Below, piece after piece: positions 51,452 to 61,707 of a DNA stretch of 64,000 nucleotides. Under the pieces are notes generated by a model. The model ran no database searches. It was not told where the DNA came from and was given only the letters and a program-made list of their open reading frames with translations. Numbering within the stretch: the stretch's first letter is position 1; every line of letters begins with the position of its first letter. A program made the translations under genes and the position numbers. The stretch is from the NCBI RefSeq assembly GCF_002150805.1, contig NZ_MTBA01000003.1, forward strand, positions 248,001 through 312,000. The letters run 5' to 3'. This DNA comes from Oceanospirillum sanctuarii (GTDB lineage: Bacteria > Pseudomonadota > Gammaproteobacteria > Pseudomonadales > Halomonadaceae).

Positions 51452-52708
51452 GTGATCTATCCCTCTATGCAAACACTGACTCTCTCTCCGGAACGTCTGG
51501 CAGTTTTCGTCCCCTTTTCAAAACTGTCCGATGAAAATCTGATTTTACTCTGCCACCGCATCGAGATCTGCCGCGTTGAAGAGGGCGAAGAGCTCAGCCC
51601 CCGGGGGGATGAGCGCAGCGAAGAGCTGTTTCTGCTCAGTGGTCGCATTAGCATTTTTGGCGAAGCCGACAGCGAAATCACCCTATCTGCCGGTGATGAC
51701 CGAAGCCGCTTCAGCCTGCTCAATCTTAGACCCAGCCCGAACCGAATTGTCAGTCAGACGCGAACAGAATATTTTCTGATCGACAGTGAGTTGCTGCAGT
51801 CTCTGCAAGCCGAGTGCACACAGCCTTCTCTGCCACTGACTGAGGTGCTGGCTAACGATAACAGTCACCCGCTGGTGCTGCAGTTTTATCGTGCCCTGAT
51901 GCAAAACCAACTGACCCTTCCTGCCCTGCCAGAAGTAACCCGTAAAGTCAGTCAGATCATTGTTGATGAAGAGCTTAATGCTGACCGCATTACCTCACTG
52001 GTTGCAGCAGATGCCTCTGTGGCCGCCCGTCTGCTGAAACTGGCCAACAGCCCCCTTTACCGAGGTCGGGGACAGATAAGCCAGTTGTCCGACGCCATTA
52101 TGCGTCTTGGGCTGAACGCCACGAGACATCTGGTCCTGGCTTTTGCGCTACACGACCAACATCAGATTCCCGCCGCGCCATGGGTTCGCAAACGCCAACT
52201 GCGTAGTTGGAAAGAAAGTATCCAGCTCGCTGCTATCTGTTATGTTCTGGCAAAAAAGTGCACCAAAATCCCGCCGGAAGAAGCATTACTGGCAGGCCTG
52301 CTGCACAACATTGGTGAACTGCCGATGTTGCAGTTTGCTAATCAGTATCCGGAACTGGCTAACGATGCGGACTATCTCGATCAGATTATGCAGGAAGCCA
52401 GAGGACAGGCCGGAGCCATGATTCTGCACCGCTGGAACCTACCCGTTTCTCTGGTGACCGCAGTTCAGCATGTGGATACCTGGTTCTATGAACCTAACGA
52501 CAAAGACGCCACTCTGGCCGATATTCTGATCCTTGCCCGCCTGCACAGCATCGCCATGAATGACCGATCGCCATGTGCCCCCGCAATCAGTCAGGTTCCC
52601 TCCTACGAGAAGATCGCTCCGGGTCCACTGACCAGTCAGCAACGTCTCGAGATTCTCGAAGACGCCCGGGATCAGATCGTCGAGATCCGTAATCTGTTAA
52701 ACCGCTAA
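51452..52708 (+). CDS. HDOD signalling protein with cyclic-nucleotide-binding-like N-domain
   Basis: A 418-residue protein. Residues ~15-125 resemble a cNMP-binding fold (ILLCHRIEICRVEEGEEL, ELFLLSGRISIFGE), without a clear phosphate-binding cassette. Residues ~150-345 form an HDOD domain (LPALPEVTRKVSQIIVDEEL, ADASVAARLLKLANSPLYRG, LLAGLLHNIGELPML), a non-catalytic HD relative used in signalling. The GTG start at 51452 is chosen tentatively; an ATG at 51467 is possible, and neither has a strong ribosome site. Confidence 0.82.
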   Translation: MIYPSMQTLTLSPERLAVFVPFSKLSDENLILLCHRIEICRVEEGEELSPRGDERSEELFLLSGRISIFGEADSEITLSAGDDRSRFSLLNLRPSPNRIVSQTRTEYFLIDSELLQSLQAECTQPSLPLTEVLANDNSHPLVLQFYRALMQNQLTLPALPEVTRKVSQIIVDEELNADRITSLVAADASVAARLLKLANSPLYRGRGQISQLSDAIMRLGLNATRHLVLAFALHDQHQIPAAPWVRKRQLRSWKESIQLAAICYVLAKKCTKIPPEEALLAGLLHNIGELPMLQFANQYPELANDADYLDQIMQEARGQAGAMILHRWNLPVSLVTAVQHVDTWFYEPNDKDATLADILILARLHSIAMNDRSPCAPAISQVPSYEKIAPGPLTSQQRLEILEDARDQIVEIRNLLNR

Positions 52709-52855
52709 TCACAAAATGCAGCCAGAGAGCGAAGCTGATCCTTCCGTTAAATCTGACCGATAATTTTTTCTCTGTTTTAACATCTGCTAAAGCGCCGGGA
52801 TGGGTTAAGATAGCCCTGTCAGACATTTTAAAGACCGGAAATTAAGGAGTTAAGC

Positions 52856-53293
52856 GTGCGAGCACTGATTCAGCGGGTAGCCCGGGCAAAGGTGGAAGTT
52901 GATCAGCAGTGCATTGGCGAGATCGATCAGGGCCTGCTGGTCTTTATCGGCGTGGAGAAAGGGGATCGAGCTGAAGATGCCGACCGCCTGCTCAAGAAAC
53001 TGCTGGCCTATCGGGTATTTGCTGATGCTGATGATAAGATGAATCTCAGCGTGACAGATATTAACGGTGGCTTACTGCTGGTTTCTCAGTTCACGCTGGC
53101 CGCCAACACGCAAAAAGGACTTCGCCCCAGTTTTTCATCCGCTGCCCCTCCGGCAGAGGGTGAGGCGCTGTACAACTACTTTGTTGAACAGGCCAGAAAT
53201 TTACATCCGGTTGTCGCAACCGGTCGCTTTGGTGCGGATATGAAGGTAGAGCTGTTAAATGACGGTCCGGTTACCTTCCTGCTGGAAACCTGA
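52856..53293 (+). CDS. dtd: D-aminoacyl-tRNA deacylase
   Basis: Dtd removes mischarged D-amino acids and glycine from tRNA. The 145-residue protein has SQFTLAANT and the Gly-cis-Pro motif GPVTFLLET, both active-site elements. The GTG start has AAGGAG upstream and gives the conserved [15 protein letters not shown]. It precedes an SDR gene by 42 bases. Confidence 0.97.
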   Translation: MRALIQRVARAKVEVDQQCIGEIDQGLLVFIGVEKGDRAEDADRLLKKLLAYRVFADADDKMNLSVTDINGGLLLVSQFTLAANTQKGLRPSFSSAAPPAEGEALYNYFVEQARNLHPVVATGRFGADMKVELLNDGPVTFLLET

Positions 53294-53335
53294 GCAGAAA
53301 CCAAAGCAAGACCCTATTTCCCCTAAGGCAGAGCT

Positions 53336-54115
53336 ATGACACAAAACGCTGCATCACAAAAAGTCGCATTAGTTACCGGCGGTGGCCAGGGTATCGGCCG
53401 TGCTATCTGTCGCGGATTGCTGCACCAGGGCATGATCGTCATCTGCGCCGATATCGATCTTGAAGCGGCCGACGAAACCGCTGAGCTCTACGCAAATCTG
53501 GGCACCATCAAAGCCTGTTCGCTGGATGTGGCGGATGAACCTGTGGTTCAGGGCTGTATTCAGGAGATTATTGGCGAGTTTGGCCGACTGGATGTGTTGG
53601 TTAATAACGCAGGTCTGTCCACGCCGTTTAACGACCCGATTGAAGATCTGTCACTGGAAGACTGGCAGCGCTATCTGGATGTTAACCTGACCGGCGTTTT
53701 TCTGGTCAGCAAACATGCCGTACCTTATCTGCGGGAACAGCAGGGCAGCATTATCAATATTGCCTCAACCCGAGCCATGCAGTCTGAACGTGACACCGAA
53801 GCCTACGCAGCCAGTAAAGGCGGTGTCATCTCTCTGACCCATTCTCTGGCCATCAGCCTGAGCGGTGAAGTGCGCGTCAACAGTATCAGCCCCGGCTGGA
53901 TCGAAGTGGGCGACTGGCAGAAATCCCGCACCCGCATTGAGCCGATTCATTCGCCATCTGATCTGGCACAACATCCCGTTGGCCGTATCGGCAAGCCGGA
54001 TGATGTCGCCTACATGGTCTGCTATCTGGCAACTGATGTGGCCGGTTTTATCACGGGTCAGAACTTTGTTATTGATGGCGGCATGGGTATCAAGATGTCC
54101 TATAACGACAGCTGA
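53336..54115 (+). CDS. SDR-family oxidoreductase, substrate unknown
   Basis: A 259-residue classical short-chain dehydrogenase: TGGGQGIG nucleotide loop, ADID at the end of the second strand (suggesting NAD over NADP), NNAG, the catalytic serine in IASTRAM and YAASK, and NSISPGW. The C-terminus GFITGQNFVIDGGMG is typical. The dtd-SDR pairing gives no substrate clue. A strong terminator follows. Confidence 0.9.
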   Translation: MTQNAASQKVALVTGGGQGIGRAICRGLLHQGMIVICADIDLEAADETAELYANLGTIKACSLDVADEPVVQGCIQEIIGEFGRLDVLVNNAGLSTPFNDPIEDLSLEDWQRYLDVNLTGVFLVSKHAVPYLREQQGSIINIASTRAMQSERDTEAYAASKGGVISLTHSLAISLSGEVRVNSISPGWIEVGDWQKSRTRIEPIHSPSDLAQHPVGRIGKPDDVAYMVCYLATDVAGFITGQNFVIDGGMGIKMSYNDS

Positions 54116-54151
54116 TCCTGAGCCAAACCAAAGCAACAAGAATGACAATAA

Positions 54152-54186
54152 TAAAAACGGGGCGCTGATTCAGCGCCCCGTTTTTA
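54152..54186. terminator. Bidirectional terminator between the SDR gene and yheS
   Basis: AAAAACGGGGCGCT gatt (C)AGCGCCCCGTTTTT, a perfect GC-rich stem with T runs on both strands. Confidence 0.92.
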
Positions 54187-54221
54187 TATCCCGCGCTCCC
54201 ATGTATTGGGAGCGATATTCT

Positions 54222-56153
54222 CTACAGATCCAACTCTGCCTGAGCCTCTTCCAGCTCTTCAGAGAGCAGCATCCACTCTTCTTCAATCGCTTCAGAAGAC
54301 TGACTCAGCTCACCCTGCTTCTTCAGCAACACCTGCAGGCGGTCTTTGTTTTCATCCTGATAAATTTCAGGTTCCGCCAGCTGCTGTTCCACCTCTGCAA
54401 GTTCGGTCTGAACCTTATCCAGATCCGCCTCCAGCTTATCAACTTTCTTCTTTAGCGGACGCAGCTGTTCACGCTTCTGGGCCGCCAGACGGCGCTCCTC
54501 TTTGCGGTCGCGTTTCTCTTCAACCGGAGCGGAAGTACCCTCTGCTGAAATATCTCCCTGACCGCCTTTCTGCAGCGCCAGCGTGCGATTCTTCAACCAG
54601 ACATGATAATCCTCAAGATCACCATCAAAGGGCTGTACAGCGCCATCACACACCAGCCAGAACTCATCAACGGTATTACGCAGCATGTGACGATCGTGAG
54701 AGACCAGAATCACCACCCCCGGGAAATCCTGCAGCGCGAAGGTCAGCGCCAGACGCATCTCCAGATCCAGGTGGTTGGTTGGTTCGTCGAGCAGCAACAG
54801 ATTCGGTTTCTGCCAGGCGATTAACGCCAGTGCCAGACGGGCTTTCTCACCACCGGAGAAACGACGGACCTCAGTTTCCACATCATCGCCACGGAAACCA
54901 AAACCGCCTAAGTAATTACGGATCTCCTGCTCAGACACTTTTGGCGACAGGCGCTGAATATGCAGCAATGCAGAGGCTTTAAGATCCAGCGATTCCAGCT
55001 GATGCTGAGCAAAGTAGCCCACCTGCAGATTTTCACCCGGTGTATAGATACCGGAAACAACGTTCAGATCACCAACCAGAGTTTTAATCAGAGTGGATTT
55101 ACCGGCACCATTCGGCCCCAGAAGACCGACCCGCATACCCGGCAGCAAGGTAAAGTTCACCTGATTCAGAATCACACTGCTGTCGCCGTAGCCGATATTG
55201 GCATCATCCATCACCAGCAGTGGCGATGAGGTTTTCTCGGTGCAGGGAATAGTGAACTGGAAAGGTGAGTCCACATGGGCCGGAGCGATCTTTTCCATAC
55301 GCTCCAACTCTTTCATCCGGCTTTGCGCCTGCTTGGCTTTTGATGCCTTGGCTTTAAAGCGACGGACAAAGTTTTCGATCTCAGCAATACGGGTCTGCTG
55401 CTTCTCAAACTGCGCCTGTTGTTGTGCCAGACGCTGAGCCCGCATCACCTCAAAGGCAGAATAGTTACCGCGATAAAGATTGATCTTCTGCTGCTCAAAG
55501 TGGGCGATATGCTCCACCACACTATCGAGAAAATCCCGGTCGTGGGAGATCAGCAGCAGAGTACCCGGATACTGCTTCAGCCAGTTTTCCAGCCAAAGCG
55601 TCGCATCCAGATCCAAGTGGTTGGTCGGTTCGTCGAGCAACAGCAGATCCGACGGCATCAAGAGTGCCTGCGCCAGATTCAGACGGATACGCCAACCACC
55701 GGAGAAAGACTGTACCGGCTGCTGAGTCTGCGCCATGGTAAAGCCAAGCCCCAGCAGCAACTGCTCGGCACGATTCGAAGCCGTGTAACCATCAAGGGTT
55801 TCCAGCTCGGCATGCAGACGGGCAATCGCATGGTTATCACCGGCTGCTTCCGCTTCCGCCAGTTCGTCCTGCACCTTGCGCAGCGGCTTATCGCCATCGA
55901 GTACGTATTCCAGCGCGGTTTTATCCCGGGCATGAACTTCCTGCGCCATGTGGGCAATACGCAGTTGTGCTGGAATCAGCAGCTCACCAGCATCCTGATG
56001 CAGTTCGCCCAACAGCAACTTGAACAGACTGGATTTACCGGCACCGTTGGAACCAACAACACCAATACGCTGACCACGGTGGATAATCAGGGAGGTATTT
56101 TGCAGGAGAGAGAGACTTCCCCGTTGCAGGCTCAGGCCTTCTAATGTAATCAT
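54222..56153 (-). CDS. yheS: ABC-F ATPase YheS
   Basis: A soluble ABC-F protein of 643 residues with two ATPase domains: Walker A GSNGAGKSS and GPNGAGKST, signature motifs FSGGWR and FSGGEKAR, and Walker B LLLLDEPTNHLDL twice. The linker (RRFKAKASKAKQAQSRMKELER) and acidic coiled C-terminus match remembered E. coli YheS. The family acts on ribosomes, likely relieving translational stalling. It is divergent from the TIGR02444-type gene. Confidence 0.93.
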   Translation of the reverse strand: MITLEGLSLQRGSLSLLQNTSLIIHRGQRIGVVGSNGAGKSSLFKLLLGELHQDAGELLIPAQLRIAHMAQEVHARDKTALEYVLDGDKPLRKVQDELAEAEAAGDNHAIARLHAELETLDGYTASNRAEQLLLGLGFTMAQTQQPVQSFSGGWRIRLNLAQALLMPSDLLLLDEPTNHLDLDATLWLENWLKQYPGTLLLISHDRDFLDSVVEHIAHFEQQKINLYRGNYSAFEVMRAQRLAQQQAQFEKQQTRIAEIENFVRRFKAKASKAKQAQSRMKELERMEKIAPAHVDSPFQFTIPCTEKTSSPLLVMDDANIGYGDSSVILNQVNFTLLPGMRVGLLGPNGAGKSTLIKTLVGDLNVVSGIYTPGENLQVGYFAQHQLESLDLKASALLHIQRLSPKVSEQEIRNYLGGFGFRGDDVETEVRRFSGGEKARLALALIAWQKPNLLLLDEPTNHLDLEMRLALTFALQDFPGVVILVSHDRHMLRNTVDEFWLVCDGAVQPFDGDLEDYHVWLKNRTLALQKGGQGDISAEGTSAPVEEKRDRKEERRLAAQKREQLRPLKKKVDKLEADLDKVQTELAEVEQQLAEPEIYQDENKDRLQVLLKKQGELSQSSEAIEEEWMLLSEELEEAQAELDL

Positions 56154-56249
56154 GTGATTTTACTGTCAAAATTATTGCGAGCGGGAATTGAAGCCCGGAT
56201 CAGATCGCGCAGAGAAAAAGAATAATGAGAGGCCCGGAGGCCGGCAACC

Positions 56250-56816
56250 ATGTCAGAACTTACCTTGGCGTATGATAACCCATTCTGGCGTTTTTCTACG
56301 AAACTCTATCGACTGGACAGCGTAGAGTCTGCCTGTATTTATCTGCAGGATCATCAGGGGGTTATGGTTAACCAACTGCTGTTCAGCTGCTGGCTGACCA
56401 CCCAGAACGTCTGCTTCGCAGATGACTGGGCCAAACAGGTGGAACCGGTTCTTGGCTGGCATAACCAGTTTGTGGTGCCTTTACGCAAACAACGTCGCCA
56501 ACTGAAGCCGATGGCTGATGTCGAAGAGCATCTGGCAACGATGCGTGAACACCTGCTTTCTGCGGAGCTGATTGCTGAGCAACATGAACAGGCCCTGCTG
56601 TATCTGCTTTACTCCCTGAAAAAAGGCATGCAAACCTGCTCCGACAGAGAAACCGCCCTCAGAACTAATCTCCGCTTTACACTCAAAGATGCCAAGCTGA
56701 CCGCTACCGCTCAACAACAGCTGAAGAACCTGTTGGAGCTGGTAGTTGATGAAGAGATCGCGCAGGCTATTATCATCGGCCTGTCATCGGACATAGATCA
56801 GAATCCACAGGAATAA
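56250..56816 (+). CDS. TIGR02444 (DUF2390) family protein
   Basis: A 188-residue helical protein with the family start DNPFWRFSTKLYRLDSVESACI and LLFSCWLTTQNV. Function is unknown. GGAGG sits about 10 bases before the ATG. The family is conserved near ABC-F and DUF4124 genes in gammaproteobacteria, as here. Confidence 0.85.
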   Translation: MSELTLAYDNPFWRFSTKLYRLDSVESACIYLQDHQGVMVNQLLFSCWLTTQNVCFADDWAKQVEPVLGWHNQFVVPLRKQRRQLKPMADVEEHLATMREHLLSAELIAEQHEQALLYLLYSLKKGMQTCSDRETALRTNLRFTLKDAKLTATAQQQLKNLLELVVDEEIAQAIIIGLSSDIDQNPQE

Positions 56817-56819
56817 GCA

Positions 56820-57359
56820 GTGAAACTTATTATCAAGCTGCTGCTTATCCTCGTGATAGGCGCAGTCGCCGCCCCCCTTTTTATCAAAGGCCCTGATGGC
56901 CAACCCTTAATGCAGGTTTCCGACCTGATTCCTGCTGAAGTCCTGCCTGAGACTCTGGTTAAAACTCTGGGCATATCGCCATCATCGACCACCTCCCAGA
57001 CATCCTCTCCACCATCATCCTCAACCCAGTCCGGCAGTGCTATCTACCGCTGGCAGGATGATAATGGCCAGTGGCATTACAGTGATAAAGCCCCTGCCCA
57101 TACCCAGAGTGAAAGTGTTACTCTACAGCCCGTGAATACGGTTCCGGCGCTTAAATCCCAGCCTCAACAAAGTGGGAACACAGCTAATCCATTGCAGTCA
57201 GATGCTAAAGCGCCAGATAGCGCAACCGATCTGCTCTCCAAATTGCCGGACAGCCTGAACCCGGCGGACACCGCAGCTCTGCTGGAACAGGCCAAAGAGA
57301 CACAACGCATTATTCAGGAGCGTCAGGCTCAGATCGACGCCCTGATGAAAAACCAATAA
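56820..57359 (+). CDS. DUF4124-type anchored protein
   Basis: A 179-residue protein with a GTG start, an N-terminal membrane anchor or signal (KLIIKLLLILVIGAVAAPLF), a serine/threonine-rich linker, and the DUF4124 motif IYRWQDDNGQWHYSDKAP, thought to be an envelope domain of unknown role. The C-terminus is helical and glutamine-rich. It starts 3 bases after the preceding stop, so the two are cotranscribed. Confidence 0.85.
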   Translation: MKLIIKLLLILVIGAVAAPLFIKGPDGQPLMQVSDLIPAEVLPETLVKTLGISPSSTTSQTSSPPSSSTQSGSAIYRWQDDNGQWHYSDKAPAHTQSESVTLQPVNTVPALKSQPQQSGNTANPLQSDAKAPDSATDLLSKLPDSLNPADTAALLEQAKETQRIIQERQAQIDALMKNQ

Positions 57360-57421
57360 CGGAAGGCCGGACGCAAATCGCATCTCCGACCGGAATAAGC
57401 AGACCCCAATAAGGAGTTTTC

Positions 57422-58111
57422 ATGAAAAAAGTGCTACTCACCCTGACCCTCAGCAGCCTGCTGGCCGCGCCGGTTATGGCGGACACTACCCCAAAGACTG
57501 AAGAGGATCGCCTGAGTTATAGCCTGGGTCTGATTATGGGTCAGCGCCTGCAGCAGGATTTCGATAAGCTGGATGTCGACATGCTGGCTCAGGCCATCAA
57601 AGACACCTACGCCGGCAACCTGAAAATGACCGAAGCGGAAGTGCGTGAAACCATGCAGGCTTTCCAGCAGAAGAAGATGCTGGAGCAGCAGGAAGCACAG
57701 GCTAAAGCCGCTGAAGCAAACCTGAAAGCAGGTCAGGCATTCCTGGCTGAAAACGGCAAGAAGAAAGGTGTTGTGACCACTGAATCCGGTCTGCAGTATC
57801 AGGTTCTGACGGCAGGCAACGGTGCCAAGCCAGCACTGACCGATCAGGTTAAAGTTCATTACGAAGGCAAACTGCTGAGCGGTAAAGTATTCGACAGCTC
57901 TTACCAGCGTGGCGAGCCGGTAACCTTCGGTCTGAATCAGGTTATCGCAGGCTGGCAGGAAGGTCTGCAGCTGATGTCTGTGGGTAGCAAGTGGAAGATC
58001 TTTATCCCGTCTGATTTGGCTTATGGACCGGGTGGCACCGGCGGCCCTATCGGCCCGAACGAAACTCTGATCTTTGAAGTTGAGCTGCTGGATATCAATC
58101 CTGAGGCTTAA
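57422..58111 (+). CDS. Periplasmic FKBP-type peptidyl-prolyl isomerase (Mip/FkpA-like)
   Basis: A 229-residue Mip-type isomerase: Sec signal ending APVMA, an N-terminal dimerisation region with SYSLGLIMGQRL and a long charged helix, and a C-terminal FKBP domain (VKVHYEGKLLSGKVFDSSYQRG, FGLNQVIAGWQEGLQLM, GPNETLIFEVELL). It helps fold envelope proteins. FkpA, FklB and Mip names cannot be separated by eye. Confidence 0.9.
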   Translation: MKKVLLTLTLSSLLAAPVMADTTPKTEEDRLSYSLGLIMGQRLQQDFDKLDVDMLAQAIKDTYAGNLKMTEAEVRETMQAFQQKKMLEQQEAQAKAAEANLKAGQAFLAENGKKKGVVTTESGLQYQVLTAGNGAKPALTDQVKVHYEGKLLSGKVFDSSYQRGEPVTFGLNQVIAGWQEGLQLMSVGSKWKIFIPSDLAYGPGGTGGPIGPNETLIFEVELLDINPEA

Positions 58112-58136
58112 TCTTCAGACCTGAAGAATCAGGCAT

Positions 58137-58177
58137 AAAGCCCCGGACAAACACTCTGTTTGCCCGGGGCTTTTTTA
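58137..58177 (+). terminator. Terminator after the Mip-like gene
   Basis: GCCCCGGACAAAC pairs with GTTTGCCCGGGGC (one mismatch), followed by six T. Confidence 0.9.
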
Positions 58178-58186
58178 TGGGCAAAA

Positions 58187-58222
58187 AAAAGAGGCGTAAC
58201 GGTTAACCGTTACGCCTCTTTC
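58187..58222 (-). terminator. Perfectly palindromic terminator after typA
   Basis: AAAGAGGCGTAACGG/CCGTTACGCCTCTTT around TTAA is a perfect palindrome; the minus strand continues into T residues. It lies 35 bases past typA, back to back with the Mip-like gene terminator. Confidence 0.88.
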
Positions 58223-58257
58223 TGTGCGAACTCTGAAAGAATCAGAGCAGCAACTGC

Positions 58258-60078
58258 TTACTTATTCTTCGCGCGCTTACGCTCGTTTTCAGTCAGCAGT
58301 TTCTTACGAATACGGATCGATTCCGGTGTTACTTCTACCAGCTCGTCGTTTTCGATGAACTCAAGAGCCTGCTCCAGCGTGTGCTTGATTGGCGGAGTCA
58401 GAGTCAGAGCTTCGTCAGTACCGGAAGCACGAACGTTAGTCAGCTGCTTACCTTTAGTCGGGTTAACAACCAGATCGTTGCTACGGGAGTGAATGCCGAT
58501 CACCTGACCTTCATACACTTCCACACCGTGACCCAGGAACAGACGACCACGATCCTGCAGGTTAAACAGGCCGTACGCCAGAGTCTTACCTTTAACCATA
58601 GACACCAGAACACCGTTCTGACGCTTAGCGACTTCACCGTCTTTAACAGTGTCGTAACGGTCAAAGATACTGGTCATGATGCCGGAACCTGAAGTCAGAG
58701 TCAGAAACTGGCCACGGAAACCGATCAGACCACGGGAAGGAACGGTGAATTCCAGCTTAACGCGGCCTTTACCGTCTGGCTCCATGTTGGTCAGCTCGCC
58801 TTTACGCAGACCCATCTCTTCCATGATTGAACCCTGATGCTGATCTTCAATGTCGATCACAACATTTTCATAGGGTTCCATCATCACGCCGTCAACTTCT
58901 TTACGGATTACTTCCGGACGGGATACACCCATCTCGAAGCCTTCACGACGCATGGTTTCGATCAGAACCGACAGGTGCAGTTCACCACGACCAGACACGA
59001 TGAATTTGTCCGCAGAATCGCCCTGTGTTACACGCAGCGCAACGTTGTGAATCAGTTCCTGATCCAGACGCTCTTTGATATTACGGGACGTTACGTACTT
59101 ACCTTCTTTACCGGCAAACGGAGAGTCGTTCACCATGAAGGTCATGCTTACAGTTGGCTCATCAACAGTCAGCGGAGGCAGAGCTTCTACCTGCTCAGGA
59201 TCACACAGGGTGTCAGAGATACTCAGACCATCAATACCGTTGATACATACGATATCACCAGCAGTAGCCAGATCGGTGTCAACACGCTCAAGACCCAGAT
59301 AGCCTTTTACGTTCAGAACCTTACCTTTACGCTCTTTACCTTCGATATCCTTAACCACAACCTGCTGGCCTGGTTTCAGAGAACCACGGGTAATACGGCC
59401 GATACCGATTACGCCCACGTAGCTGTCGTAGTCCAGTGCAGAGATCTGCATCTGGAAAGCAGCTTCAGGGTCAACTTCAGGAGCAGGTACGCGATCGATG
59501 ATCATATCCAGCAGAGGCTTCATATCATCAGCCATCTCTTCCGGATCATCACCAGCGATACCGTTCAGTGCAGAAGCGTAAACAACCGGGAAGTCCAGCT
59601 GCTCTTCGGTCGCACCCAGGCTGTCGAACAGGTCAAATACCTGATCCATAACCCAGTCAGGACGAGAACCCGGACGGTCAATCTTGTTGATAACAACGAT
59701 CGGCTTCAGACCACGCTCAAACGCTTTAGAGGTTACGAAACGAGTCTGCGGCATAGGGCCGTCCTGAGCGTCAACCAGCAGCAGTACGCAGTCAACCATG
59801 GACAGTACGCGCTCTACTTCACCACCGAAGTCTGCGTGCCCAGGGGTATCAACGATGTTGATACGGTAGTCGTTCCACTTGATGGCGGTGTTTTTCGCCA
59901 GAATGGTAATACCACGCTCTTTTTCCTGATCGTTAGAGTCCATAACGCGCTCTGCGCCAGCGTCACGACGATCCAGGGTACCGGAGTACTGAAGAAGGGC
60001 GTCAACCAGAGTAGTTTTACCATGGTCAACGTGCGCAATAATTGCAATATTGCGTAACTTACTGATATCTGAAGACAT
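58258..60078 (-). CDS. typA: Ribosome-associated GTPase TypA/BipA
   Basis: TypA is an EF-G-like GTPase involved in 50S assembly and stress adaptation. At 606 residues it has the G1 motif [14 protein letters not shown], the switch [25 protein letters not shown], then domains II, III, V and the C-terminal domain with [20 protein letters not shown]. It is divergent from the PP-loop gene across 392 bases. Confidence 0.97.
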   Translation of the reverse strand: MSSDISKLRNIAIIAHVDHGKTTLVDALLQYSGTLDRRDAGAERVMDSNDQEKERGITILAKNTAIKWNDYRINIVDTPGHADFGGEVERVLSMVDCVLLLVDAQDGPMPQTRFVTSKAFERGLKPIVVINKIDRPGSRPDWVMDQVFDLFDSLGATEEQLDFPVVYASALNGIAGDDPEEMADDMKPLLDMIIDRVPAPEVDPEAAFQMQISALDYDSYVGVIGIGRITRGSLKPGQQVVVKDIEGKERKGKVLNVKGYLGLERVDTDLATAGDIVCINGIDGLSISDTLCDPEQVEALPPLTVDEPTVSMTFMVNDSPFAGKEGKYVTSRNIKERLDQELIHNVALRVTQGDSADKFIVSGRGELHLSVLIETMRREGFEMGVSRPEVIRKEVDGVMMEPYENVVIDIEDQHQGSIMEEMGLRKGELTNMEPDGKGRVKLEFTVPSRGLIGFRGQFLTLTSGSGIMTSIFDRYDTVKDGEVAKRQNGVLVSMVKGKTLAYGLFNLQDRGRLFLGHGVEVYEGQVIGIHSRSNDLVVNPTKGKQLTNVRASGTDEALTLTPPIKHTLEQALEFIENDELVEVTPESIRIRKKLLTENERKRAKNK

Positions 60079-60470
60079 TCGGAGTATTTCGCCTGCTCAA
60101 AAAATAAGAGACCTGCCACACCAAACGTTAGATAAACCCTAAAGCAACCTAAAGAGCGGACCCAGATCTCTGGAAGTATTTGCCATCCGAAAGATAGCAA
60201 AGGAAAAATAAAAAGGTTGGAAATTGTACACACTTTACCGTTGCGGTTATATGAATTTCTTTACTCCAGCCTCATATCTCCGCACTTCCTGCCAATCAAT
60301 CCAGCAAGTTTTAAGCAAAAACAATTGCTTACAGGAAGGTGGAAACCCTGGTTCACAGGCACCGGACAAAAAGTCGCTATTTTAACTTTCTATCTCGTCA
60401 CGATCCGGTAAAATCCAGCGTTTTTTGTCGGTTCCGACACTTATCACTGCTTTCAGAAAATGGGTGAGAC
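60079..60470. other. typA / PP-loop divergent gap
   Basis: 392 bases, AT-rich near 60180-60320. Both promoters should lie here. I see no clear hexamer pair, dyad or small gene. Confidence 0.4.
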
Positions 60471-61520
60471 ATGACCAAACAACGCAAAGCCGTATCTCTG
60501 ATTTCCGGCGGACTGGATTCCATGCTGGCTACCAAAGTCATTCAGGAGCAAGGAGTTCACGTAGAAGGGATCAACTTTTACACCGGCTTCTGTGTCGAAG
60601 GGCACACTCACGCCATCCGTAAAAAAGATAAAGAAAAGCAGAAGAAAAACAGCTCCCTATGGGTGGCTGAGCAACTGGGTATCAAGCTGCACATTATCGA
60701 TATCTCTGAAGAGTACAAAGATATCGTTCTGAACCCTAAGCATGGCTATGGTCAGAACCTGAACCCATGCCTGGACTGCAAAATCGATATGGTCAGCCGC
60801 GCATGGCAGTGGTGTCAGGATAACGACTTTGACTTTGTAATCACCGGCGAAGTGGTTGGTCAGCGTCCTAAGTCTCAGCGTAAAGAGACCATGCCGATCA
60901 TCGCCCGTGAATCTCAGATCGAAGATCGTCTGGTGCGCCCATTATGCGCTCAACACCTGACTGAGACACTTCCGGAGCGTGAAGGCTGGATTAAACGTGA
61001 CGAACTGTATGATTTCCACGGTCGTAACCGTAAGCCGCAGTTCGCACTGGCTAAAAAACTGGGTATTGAAGAGTGGTCACAGCCTGCTGGTGGTTGCTGC
61101 TTCCTGACCGACGCCAGCTACAGCAAAAAGCTGCAGGATCTGTGGGATGCCCGCGGCGAGCGTCGTTACGAAGTGGATGACATCATGCTGCTGAAAGTGG
61201 GTCGCCATATTCGTCCGGCGAAAAATTTCAAACTGATCGTCAGCCGTGAAGAGGGTGAAAACAACTTTATGCGCGGTTACCGCCCGCAGTTCACCTACCT
61301 CTATCCAACCAGCCACGGTGGTCCACTGACTCTGATCGACGGCACACCGACTGAAGAAGATCTGGAACTGGCAGCGCGTATTGTTGCCCGCTTCAGTCAA
61401 GGTCGTGATGCTGAGAAGGTCACGCTGGAGGTGGTACGCGAACACAATCAGCCAGCACAGGTTGTTCACGTTAAGCCTATGCCGGCAGAAGAGATCCCTG
61501 AAGAGTGGTATATCCACTAA
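60471..61520 (+). CDS. MnmA-like PP-loop protein with NFACT-R-like C-terminus, probable tRNA thiolase
   Basis: A 349-residue protein. The PP-loop ATPase motif is SGGLDS (12-17). NPCLDCK places C103 at the MnmA C102 position, and GGCCFLT places C210 at the MnmA C199 position, so both likely catalytic cysteines are kept. Extra cysteines C100 and C209 sit beside them, making CxxC and CC. The region from ~235 (LKVGRHIRPAKNFKLIVSRE, then EGENN) resembles the NFACT-R RNA-binding fold seen fused to some thiolases. A TusA-type protein is the next gene. I infer sulfur transfer to tRNA, but the modified base is unknown. MnmA itself is not in the window. Confidence 0.72.
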   Translation: MTKQRKAVSLISGGLDSMLATKVIQEQGVHVEGINFYTGFCVEGHTHAIRKKDKEKQKKNSSLWVAEQLGIKLHIIDISEEYKDIVLNPKHGYGQNLNPCLDCKIDMVSRAWQWCQDNDFDFVITGEVVGQRPKSQRKETMPIIARESQIEDRLVRPLCAQHLTETLPEREGWIKRDELYDFHGRNRKPQFALAKKLGIEEWSQPAGGCCFLTDASYSKKLQDLWDARGERRYEVDDIMLLKVGRHIRPAKNFKLIVSREEGENNFMRGYRPQFTYLYPTSHGGPLTLIDGTPTEEDLELAARIVARFSQGRDAEKVTLEVVREHNQPAQVVHVKPMPAEEIPEEWYIH

Positions 61521-61548
61521 TTCAACGGGGCTTCAGCCAAGTATCAAA

Positions 61549-61582
61549 GAAACGCACCTGATCACTCTGGTGCGTTTTTTTT
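61549..61582 (+). terminator. Terminator between the PP-loop gene and the TusA-type gene
   Basis: AACGCACC pairs with GGTGCGTT, with a T run of eight. The TusA-type gene therefore probably has its own promoter. Confidence 0.85.
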
Positions 61583-61707
61583 CGCCCTTTGTCTAAAATA
61601 GGGCCAACTGCACAAATAGTGCGCGCCCGGGTTTCTGCCAAGCGCCCTCTTTTAAAGCCGGGTGTGCACCAGAAATCACGTAACTGTTTCCAACTGAGAG
61701 AATTTCC

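Noticed and set aside
58837-60057. 406-codon open frame opposite typA
   Set aside because: Antisense shadow of typA with no motif and no ribosome site.
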